DNA from: Bordetella parapertussis
GTDB taxonomy: Bacteria > Pseudomonadota > Gammaproteobacteria > Burkholderiales > SG8-39
NCBI GenBank assembly: GCA_945906975.1
Contig: CAMDRY010000020.1
Location: 1-19,799 of the forward strand
DNA length: 19,799 nt
Direction: 5' to 3'
Shown piece after piece: positions 1 through 5,307 of the stretch. Position 1 is the first letter of the stretch; every line of letters begins with the position of its first letter. A program made the translations under genes and the position numbers. The notes beneath the pieces are model-generated. The model saw only the letters and a program-made list of their open reading frames with translations. It was not told the DNA's origin and made no database searches.

Positions 1-399
1 CGGTTTGAAAATTTACGAATTTCCCGTCATTGCGAGGAGGCGAAGCCGACGCGGCAATCTCGACGCCACTGCGAAGTCCGCAGCATGCCAACGAGATTGC
101 TTCGCGAAGGCTGCGGCGAAAGCCGCAAAAGCGGCGACGCTACGCCAGTTTGAAAATTTACGAATTTCCCGTCATTGCGAGGAGGCGAAGGCGACGCGGC
201 AATCTCGCCGCCACTGCGAAGCCCGCAGCATGCCAACGAGATTGCTTCGCGAAGGCTGCGGCAAGAGCCGCGAAAGCGGCAATGCTGCGCCGGTTTGAAA
301 ATTTACGAATTTCCCGTCATTGCGAGGAGGCGAAGCCGACGCGGCAATCTCGCCGCCACTGCGAAGCCCGCAGCATGCCCACGAGATTGCTTCGCGAAG
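1..399. repeat. Tandem array of a 145-bp palindromic repeat, about 2.75 copies
   Basis: The same unit begins at 1, 146 and 291, so the period is exactly 145 bp; the third copy diverges after about 399. Each unit opens with GGTTTGAAAATTTACGAATT (CAGTTTG... in copy 2), then CGTCATTGCGAGGAGGCGAA, then an inverted pair GCAATCTCG / CGAGATTGC (54-62 and 92-100 in copy 1), and ends in a GC-rich tail. Copies differ only by scattered substitutions. The pattern resembles dispersed REP/MITE-like palindromes seen in many proteobacteria, here amplified in tandem. Short ORFs run through the array in several frames but only translate the repeat, so I call no gene in the first 460 bases. The array may continue to the left of the window. 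Confidence 0.9.
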
Positions 400-423
400 T
401 TTATCCCCGGAGGGGACTTCGCA
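381..423. repeat. 43-bp segment repeated in inverted orientation at 5167-5209
   Basis: At the right end of the third tandem unit the usual GC-rich tail is replaced by a stretch containing TTTATCCCCGGAGGGGACTT. The 43 bases 381-423 are the exact reverse complement of 5167-5209. The third unit is therefore a hybrid of the array repeat and the palindromic element downstream of the Bug/dnaE region. It ends 37 bp before the acyP start codon. Confidence 0.85.
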
Positions 424-460
424 AAGACAGTATCAACCGGGTCATGAACGACCAAAAAGA

Positions 461-745
461 ATGGCCAAGCATTTAATCATCACCGGAAAAGTACAAGGCG
501 TGGGTTACCGCCACAGCCTGCGCGAGGAAGCGCTGCGCCTCGGGCTCAGCGGTTGGGTGCGCAACCGTCATGACGGCAGCGTCGAGTCGATGGTCGCCGG
601 GGAACCGCAGGCGGTCGATGCACTGCTCGCCTGGGCGCAGCGCGGCCCGCCGGCGGCGCGCGTCGAGGCAGTGACGGCGAGCACAGCCTCTTGTACAGAC
701 ACCTTGGCCACCTTCAACGGCTTCGAACAGCGGCCGACTGTATGA
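461..745 (+). CDS. acyP: Acylphosphatase
   Basis: This 94-residue protein has the usual length of the acylphosphatase family, small cytosolic enzymes that hydrolyse carboxyl-phosphate bonds in acyl phosphates. The signature GKVQGVGYR (residues 9-17) supplies the phosphate-binding loop and the catalytic arginine, Arg17. GWVRN (31-35) supplies the catalytic asparagine, Asn35, followed by the expected DGSVE strand. I chose ATG 461 because the family begins a few residues before the first beta strand (HLIITG). The frame is open further upstream, but that part only translates the repeat array. The Shine-Dalgarno match is weak. The gene stops at 743-745, overlapping a small ORF that leads into the transporter gene. 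Its promoter must lie in or beside the repeats. Confidence 0.9.
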   Translation: MAKHLIITGKVQGVGYRHSLREEALRLGLSGWVRNRHDGSVESMVAGEPQAVDALLAWAQRGPPAARVEAVTASTASCTDTLATFNGFEQRPTV

Positions 746-798
746 CCCATCGCCAAACCCCGCGCCACCCGCCGCGCCCCGCATCGGTGCCACGCTGA
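742..798 (+). other. 18-codon ORF bridging acyP and the MFS gene
   Basis: An ATG at 742 overlaps the acyP stop codon (ATGA). The frame runs 18 codons, giving a Pro/Arg-rich peptide ([18 protein letters not shown]), and stops at 796-798, where the last A of its TGA is the first base of the MFS start codon (TGATG). The arrangement would let ribosomes re-initiate from acyP into the transporter, which has no evident Shine-Dalgarno sequence of its own. No homology is recognised. It could be chance in stop-poor, GC-rich DNA. Confidence 0.3.
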
Positions 799-1964
799 TG
801 TCCAACCGCGCCGTACTGCTACTGTCTGTCGCCGCCCTGGCGAGCGCCGCGAGCGTGCGTGCCGCCGACCCTTTGCTGCCGCTACTGGGAGCGCAGTTCG
901 GTGTCAGCGCCGGCACCGCGTCCATCGTCATCACCGCCTTTGGCATCTCTTACGGACTGCTGCAGGTGGTGTCGGCGCCGCTCAGCGACCGCTTCGGCAA
1001 ATATCTCGTGGTCTGCATCGCCACGCTGGTATCGGCGGTGGGCACCCTCGCCTGCGCGCTGTCGCCAAGCCTGGAGTGGCTGGCGATTGCGCGCTTTGCC
1101 TCCGGCGCCACCGTCGGCGCCATTATTCCGCTGTCCATGGCCTGGATAGGCGACACCGTGCGCTACGACGCGCGCCAGGCGGTGCTGGCAAAATTCCTGC
1201 TGGGCCAGATCGCCGGCGTCGCCGTTGGGCAGATGGCCGCAGGCTTCATCGGCGAACATTTCGGCTGGCGCTGGCTGTTCGTGCTGCTCGCCGTTCTGTA
1301 TGCGGTGACCGGCGCGCTGCTGCTGTCCGAGTCGCGCCGCAACCCGGCCACGCGACAGTTGCCGCCCGACGCACCGCGCGGCGTCAAGGAGGGCTTTGTG
1401 CGCATGGGCGGCCTGCTGCTGCGCCCCAAGGTGCGCCGCGTGCTGCTGACCATCACGCCCGAGGGCATGCTGATGTACGGCGCGCTGTCTTTCGTCCCGG
1501 CGCACCTGCAGCTTCACTTTGGCGTCAGTCCGGGCATAGCCGGGACCATCGCCGCCTTTGTCGCCGTGGGCGGAGCGGCCTACGCGTTTTCAGCGCGGCA
1601 CTTCATCGCCGCACTGGGCGAACGCGGGCTCGCCCTAGGCGGGGGCGCATCGCTGAGCATAGGCTTCATGCTACTCGCCCTCGCCCCGGCGGCGTGGGTT
1701 GCCGCCATCGGCCTGATGTTTATCGGCTGCGGCTATTACATGCTGCACAACACCTTGCAGACGCACGCCACGCAAATGGCGCCCGAGGCGCGCGGCGCGG
1801 CGCTGGCGCTGTTTGCCATGACATTTTTCAGCGCCCAGTCGCTGGGCGTCTGGCTGGGCGCCAAGGTGGTGGACAACTTCGGCGCGCCGCCACTATTCGT
1901 ACTGTCCTCAGTCGGACTCGCGCTGCTCGGCTGGGTCTTCAGCCGACAGGCCCGCCAGCCCTAG
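798..1964 (+). CDS. MFS transporter
   Basis: The 388-residue product is a hydrophobic inner-membrane protein with about 12 predicted membrane segments in two halves, as in the major facilitator superfamily. The first helix (residues 4-22) could be mistaken for a signal peptide. The loop between helices 2 and 3 carries the family motif A as PLSDRFGK. A central cytosolic loop rich in Arg/Pro (about residues 176-200) separates the halves. It is probably a drug/metabolite efflux or sugar-efflux type carrier, but the substrate cannot be read from sequence. The start is ATG 798. There is no clear ribosome-binding site, and translation may be coupled to the preceding frame from acyP. Confidence 0.85.
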   Translation: MSNRAVLLLSVAALASAASVRAADPLLPLLGAQFGVSAGTASIVITAFGISYGLLQVVSAPLSDRFGKYLVVCIATLVSAVGTLACALSPSLEWLAIARFASGATVGAIIPLSMAWIGDTVRYDARQAVLAKFLLGQIAGVAVGQMAAGFIGEHFGWRWLFVLLAVLYAVTGALLLSESRRNPATRQLPPDAPRGVKEGFVRMGGLLLRPKVRRVLLTITPEGMLMYGALSFVPAHLQLHFGVSPGIAGTIAAFVAVGGAAYAFSARHFIAALGERGLALGGGASLSIGFMLLALAPAAWVAAIGLMFIGCGYYMLHNTLQTHATQMAPEARGAALALFAMTFFSAQSLGVWLGAKVVDNFGAPPLFVLSSVGLALLGWVFSRQARQP

Positions 1965-2113
1965 CGGCCACCAGGCATATCGCCCGCAAACCCTTGCCTG
2001 ACTAGGCTTTCCAGCCATCGGCGATAACCAGGGCGCCAAACACGCGCAAGAAAACGTGCGATGGCCTCGCTGACCTGGTCCGGCTTGTAACTCTGACTGG
2101 TGGCGGCGCGCGA
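1961..2113 (-). pseudogene. Possible 3' relic of a minus-strand gene (low confidence)
   Basis: The 184-bp gap between the MFS gene and the cupin gene has a minus-strand frame open from 2113 to a TAG at 1961-1963. It contains the protein-like run SYKPDQVSEAIARFLAR, reminiscent of the last helix of an alpha/beta hydrolase. The frame has no start codon or upstream domain, and a TAA closes it at 2114-2116. If real, it is the tail of a deleted gene. Part of it (1970-2016) is also the left member of an imperfect direct repeat found again at 3150-3197. The reading could be fortuitous. Confidence 0.2.
1970..2016. repeat. Left member of an imperfect direct repeat flanking the cupin/DUF2442/DUF4160 block
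   Basis: This segment contains AAACCCTTGCC, then about eight variable bases, then CTTTCCAG and ATC. The same order recurs in the same orientation at 3150-3197. Upstream of the shared core both copies also align (ACCAGGCATATCGCCCGC here, ACCGGCAATCCCCCGG there) with small gaps. The two copies sit just outside the three small minus-strand genes at 2149-3080. Confidence 0.45.
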
Positions 2114-2148
2114 TTACGCATAGACGCGCGCAAACGACGCGATGAGAT

Positions 2149-2538
2149 TCAAGGCTGAACAGCGTCGACTTCCTCGGTGGCGAAACCGCAGCGCAGCACG
2201 ATCTCCAGCATTTCAATATCAAGGTTGTGCCCCAGCTCGCGGTGGCGAATGCTGGGCGGCTGCTGCACGCACGAACCGGCCTCAAGGCGCACCACGCCCT
2301 GAGCTTCGTATTCGAACTCGATCCAACCCTTCAGGATGTAGACGAGCTGGAACTCGGTCTTGTGCAGGTGCGGCTGGCTGGAAAAGTTTTCACCTGCGGC
2401 GGCGCGAATGACATGGACATCCACCCGACCCCCGGTGGCGCTCTTGATACCGCGGTCGCGATATTCGTAAAACGAGCGCAGGCCGCGCTCGAACTTGGCG
2501 TCTTTGAGGTGTGCAGCGACGAAACCCTTGGTGGTCAT
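2149..2538 (-). CDS. Small cupin-domain protein
   Basis: A 129-residue single-domain cupin. Motif 1 is visible as PHLH followed by KTEF and ILKG (His57, His59 and Glu62 are the metal ligands), and motif 2 as LEAGSCVQQPPSIRH (His99). Such small beta-barrel proteins bind a metal or a small ligand and act as isomerases, dioxygenases or sensors; the substrate is unknown here. Start ATG 2536-2538 is preceded by AGAGGG at a reasonable distance. It lies 73 bp after DUF2442 in the same direction and could be co-transcribed with it. Confidence 0.8.
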   Translation of the reverse strand: MTTKGFVAAHLKDAKFERGLRSFYEYRDRGIKSATGGRVDVHVIRAAAGENFSSQPHLHKTEFQLVYILKGWIEFEYEAQGVVRLEAGSCVQQPPSIRHRELGHNLDIEMLEIVLRCGFATEEVDAVQP

Positions 2539-2611
2539 GGGTTAGCCCTCTTTGTCAGATTGATATTTTGGCGCGAATATCACCCCGACTGGGACCGCCG
2601 GCACCCAGTTG

Positions 2612-2881
2612 TTAAGTGCCCACCCGGCTGACCAACGGAAATTTTTCGGGATGTCGAATAGAATCGACGGCCAGATCAATATCCAGATCGGGCCAATAAA
2701 GATGTCCGGCCGACGGAAATTCGACGTGCAGGATTTTCCCGACGGGAACATCCCGAAACCACGGAAACTCCGAAAACGGCAAGAACAGCTCCTCGTCCCC
2801 GAGCAAAAGCCAGAAGCCGTGTTTGGATATGTTGCTGACTTCAACCGGGGAAGTGCTTATGCCAGGCACTGAGGATGTCAT
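2612..2881 (-). CDS. DUF2442 family protein
   Basis: An 89-residue protein that matches the DUF2442 family along its whole length. It has an N-terminal SPVEVSNISKHGFWLL segment, a central LPFSEFPWFRDVPVGKI, and the characteristic C-terminal HLYWPDLDIDLAVDSI followed by HPEKFPLVSR. DUF2442 proteins are commonly encoded beside DUF4160 proteins and the pair is listed among predicted toxin-antitoxin-like modules, but the biochemical role is not established. Here its start (ATG 2879-2881) lies inside the 3' end of the DUF4160 gene, so the two reading frames overlap by 41 bp and are very likely translated from one message. Confidence 0.85.
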   Translation of the reverse strand: MTSSVPGISTSPVEVSNISKHGFWLLLGDEELFLPFSEFPWFRDVPVGKILHVEFPSAGHLYWPDLDIDLAVDSIRHPEKFPLVSRVGT

Positions 2882-3080
2882 CTTGATGCTCCTGCACTAG
2901 TCGAAGTGCTTCGTTAATTTCACGCTGCGAAAAGCCGACATTCTGCGCAAGTTCAATTGCAGGTTCGAGCCAGAACTTGGCCTCGCCGTTTTGACCGTGG
3001 ACATGCACATGCATTCTCGACTCTTCGCGAGAGAAGAAATAAAAACGAAAGCCGCCCTCGCGAAACACTGTCGGACTCAT
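2841..3080 (-). CDS. DUF4160 family protein
   Basis: The 79-residue product has the DUF4160 pattern: PTVFREGGFRFYFFSRE, then HVHVHGQNGEAKFWLEP, then an alpha-helical C-terminus ending SAWHKHFPG. The HVHV/EAKFWL core is the family hallmark. I place the start at ATG 3078-3080, which gives the usual family start (SPTVF). The frame is open to 3158, but the extra 26 residues resemble no DUF4160 N-terminus and cover the flanking repeat. It overlaps the downstream DUF2442 gene by 41 bp. Which partner, if either, is toxic cannot be told from sequence. Confidence 0.85.
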   Translation of the reverse strand: MSPTVFREGGFRFYFFSREESRMHVHVHGQNGEAKFWLEPAIELAQNVGFSQREINEALRLVQEHQDDILSAWHKHFPG

Positions 3081-3149
3081 GCTCGAAATGATACGCGCAC
3101 TGCAGCTGAATTGAAACGGCGGGGACCAAGTCTTCCCTCCTGCACGTAC

Positions 3150-3197
3150 CACCGGCAATCCCCCGGAAACCCTTGCCAGTTCAGCCTTTCCAGGCTA
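3150..3197. repeat. Right member of the imperfect direct repeat
   Basis: This is the counterpart of 1970-2016, in the same orientation, sharing AAACCCTTGCC ... CTTTCCAG ... ATC and a related GGCA/CCCG-rich left part. It begins a few bases beyond the 3' end of the alpha/beta hydrolase gene and lies upstream of DUF4160. A short GGAAA/TTTCC inverted pair within it could form a weak hairpin. Confidence 0.45.
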
Positions 3198-3203
3198 TCA
3201 CCC

Positions 3204-4085
3204 TCAACGCCCGCCCACGCCCATCAGCGCAAAATTGGCCTTGAACACACTGCTGCCCGGCTCCGCCCATTCGAGCACGGCGTCAAAGTGGTTGCGAGCG
3301 GCGAGCACGAAGAGATCGGCCCCATTGCCCTGCCCGCGCCAGTACTCGGCCACCTCGTGGCTTTGCCGCCGGTAATCCGGCGTTTCCTTTTCGCCCACCG
3401 CCACCAGCATGGGGCAGCGCACTTTCACGCGCGCACCGCTGCGCAACAGCGACACCTCGGCGACCTGCGTGGCATCGAGATTGAGGGTTTCGTTGCGAAA
3501 GGACAGGCGCACCGGCTCAAGATCGCCAAGGCCGCTCATGAAGGTGGCGCTCTTGATGATGTCCTCTGGCAGACCGAAGTCTTTCACCCAGTCTGTCATC
3601 AGCGCCTGGCCGACGAGGTTGGCACCCGAGGAATGGCCGGCGATGTGCATGCGGTCCGGGTCGCCACCGCGGGCGGCCATGTTGGTGTGCAACCAGGCGA
3701 GCACGCGGCGTACCTGCGCGCCCATGGCGGGAATGGTGGTGGCGGGCACCAGCGTGAAATCGGGCACCACCAGCGTCACGCCGGCCGCGACAAAAGCCGG
3801 CGCGGCAAAGCCGCTGTCGTCCTTTGACAGCGCGCGCCAGTCGCCGCCGTGAAAAAACACCATTACCGGCGCATCGGCCTGCGCCGCCGGATAGATGTCG
3901 AGTTTTTCATCGACACCGTCGCCGTAACTCAGGTTTTCAACACACTTGAGCGTGCGCTTGGCGGCCAGAGTCTGTTCAGCGTATTGCCGCGTGAAAACGG
4001 AAAAATCGGCCACCGTGCCGCGGCTGTTGTACTGCGCATCGAGCTCGGTCTGGTCGAGATCGCGCCAGACCTTGGCCGCGGCCAT
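3204..4085 (-). CDS. Alpha/beta hydrolase, kynurenine-formamidase/esterase-like
   Basis: A 293-residue cytosolic protein of the alpha/beta-hydrolase fold. The oxyanion-hole motif is HGGDW (79-83). The nucleophile elbow is GHSSG (150-154), placing the serine at 152, and the likely catalytic histidine is His266 in ARNHFD. The HGG plus GHSxG combination and the length fit the hormone-sensitive-lipase/arylformamidase branch. The specific substrate is not deducible, and it may be an amidase or esterase. The start ATG 4083-4085 is 2 bp after the stop of the Bug protein gene, so both are surely one transcription unit. Bug proteins are often encoded next to the enzyme that uses the imported compound. 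Confidence 0.82.
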   Translation of the reverse strand: MAAAKVWRDLDQTELDAQYNSRGTVADFSVFTRQYAEQTLAAKRTLKCVENLSYGDGVDEKLDIYPAAQADAPVMVFFHGGDWRALSKDDSGFAAPAFVAAGVTLVVPDFTLVPATTIPAMGAQVRRVLAWLHTNMAARGGDPDRMHIAGHSSGANLVGQALMTDWVKDFGLPEDIIKSATFMSGLGDLEPVRLSFRNETLNLDATQVAEVSLLRSGARVKVRCPMLVAVGEKETPDYRRQSHEVAEYWRGQGNGADLFVLAARNHFDAVLEWAEPGSSVFKANFALMGVGGR

Positions 4086-4087
4086 GC

Positions 4088-5080
4088 TTACTCCGCCTTG
4101 GCACCGGAGATTTTTATCGCGCGCGCATTGCGCTGGCTGTCGGTGACAAGGAAGGCGGTGAATTCCTCCGGCGTGTTGGCGACCAACTCATAGCCCTTGG
4201 CGACAACCTCCTTCTGGTTGAACTCGGGCTCCTTGAGCATTTTTACCACCTCGGCGTTGAGCTTCATCACCACCTCTCGCGGCGTGCCGGCAGGGGCGAA
4301 CAAACCGAACCAGGCATTGGCGGGCACCTCGGGGAAACCCCCTTCAGTGAAGGTCGGCACCTCGGGCAACATGAAGAGGCGGCTTTTGCCGCCAATGGCA
4401 ATGGCCTTGAGGCGGCCGCCTTTGATATGGGCGATGGACGAGGCCGCACCAGAGAAGGTCAGTTGAACCTCGCCTGCGATGGCTGCGGGCACCGCCTGCG
4501 GTATGCCTTTGTAGGGCACATGCACGATGTCCATGCCGGCCTGGCTTTTCAACATCTCCATCGCCAGGTGCGGCTGGCTGCCGCTGCCATAGGAGGCGTA
4601 ATTGAGCTTGCCCGGATTGGCCTTGGCGTAGGCGATCAGCTCCTTCAGGTTGTTGGCCGGCACCGCGGCGTTGGCGAGCAGCAACTGGTTGAGCAGCACC
4701 ATTTGCGTGATCGGCGCGAAATCTTTCACCGGGTCGTAGGGCAGCCTGGCGTACAAGTGCGGGTTGACCGAGATGGTCGAGTCGGTGGTGACCATCAGGG
4801 TGTAGCCGTCGGGCGCGGCTTTGGCCAAGCCCTCGGCCGCCACAATGGTGCCAGAGCCGGGCTTGTTCTCTATCACCACCGGCTGACCCCAGCGCTGCGA
4901 CAACTGGTTGCCAATGGCGCGCGAAATGAGATCGATACCGCCGCCTGCCGGATAAGGCACGATGATGCGTATGGTTTTGTTCGGGTAGGCCTGTACTGAG
5001 CCCGTCGAAGTGGCCTGCGCGTGGACGACAATGGAGCAGGCCATCAGGCAGGCCGCGGCAATCAATCGATGAAACGGCAT
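4088..5080 (-). CDS. Bug-family (TctC) periplasmic solute-binding protein
   Basis: A 330-residue secreted protein of the tripartite tricarboxylate transporter receptor family. A signal peptide covers about residues 1-22, with hydrophobic IAAACLMACSIVV and cleavage near AQA. The mature part starts with the family pattern YPNKTIRIIVPYPAGGGIDL, followed by VVIENKPGSGTIVAAE and DGYTLM. Later AIAGEVQLTF and the APAGTPREVV segment are also typical. It binds an organic acid or similar anion in the periplasm. No tctA/tctB membrane genes are in the window, as is usual for orphan Bug receptors. In-frame ATGs lie at 5101, 5086 and 5080. A strong CAGGAG is only 1 nt from the 5086 ATG but 7 nt from the 5080 ATG, so I prefer 5080. 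Confidence 0.9.
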   Translation of the reverse strand: MPFHRLIAAACLMACSIVVHAQATSTGSVQAYPNKTIRIIVPYPAGGGIDLISRAIGNQLSQRWGQPVVIENKPGSGTIVAAEGLAKAAPDGYTLMVTTDSTISVNPHLYARLPYDPVKDFAPITQMVLLNQLLLANAAVPANNLKELIAYAKANPGKLNYASYGSGSQPHLAMEMLKSQAGMDIVHVPYKGIPQAVPAAIAGEVQLTFSGAASSIAHIKGGRLKAIAIGGKSRLFMLPEVPTFTEGGFPEVPANAWFGLFAPAGTPREVVMKLNAEVVKMLKEPEFNQKEVVAKGYELVANTPEEFTAFLVTDSQRNARAIKISGAKAE

Positions 5081-5160
5081 TTTCATACTCCTGAAGATCA
5101 AAAATTTATTCTGTTATACGCTGGAAATGCCCGACTAGCGCCGGTTTCCAGTAATTTTCA

Positions 5161-5273
5161 TGTCATTGCGAAGTCCCCTCCGGGGATAAACTTCGCGAAG
5201 CAATCTCGTGGTCAGCTATGGACCTCACGTTGATCGACGAGATTGCTTCGGCGCTTCGCGCCTCGCAATGACA
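5161..5273. repeat. 113-bp nested palindrome, MITE/REP-like element
   Basis: The element has perfect 11-bp terminal inverted repeats (TGTCATTGCGA at 5161-5171, TCGCAATGACA at 5263-5273). Inside these is a second perfect 14-bp inverted pair (CGAAGCAATCTCGT at 5196-5209, ACGAGATTGCTTCG at 5237-5250), plus a small CCCC/GGGG hairpin in the left arm. It has no coding capacity. It lies between the Bug gene's upstream region and the 3' end of dnaE. It belongs to the same sequence family as the tandem array at 1-399 and shares 43 identical bases with it in inverted orientation. No transposase or RAYT gene is in the window. Confidence 0.85.
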
Positions 5274-5307
5274 GTATGCGCAGAGCACGCGGGCGGTTCG
5301 CACCTGC

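Noticed and set aside
1..423. CRISPR array
   Set aside because: The units are 145 bp, contiguous and almost identical throughout, with no unique spacers and no cas genes in the window.
5..476. Overlapping Arg/Ala-rich ORFs of 90-148 codons
   Set aside because: They only translate the 145-bp tandem repeat in different frames, show the same peptide two or three times, and match no family.
1076..2005. 309-codon plus-strand ORF overlapping the MFS gene
   Set aside because: It is out of frame with an intact 12-helix transporter and its product is Arg/Ala-rich, typical of a shifted GC-rich frame.
3081..3158. N-terminal extension of the DUF4160 protein
   Set aside because: The 26 extra residues do not resemble the family and overlap the flanking repeat; the ATG at 3080 gives the usual family start.
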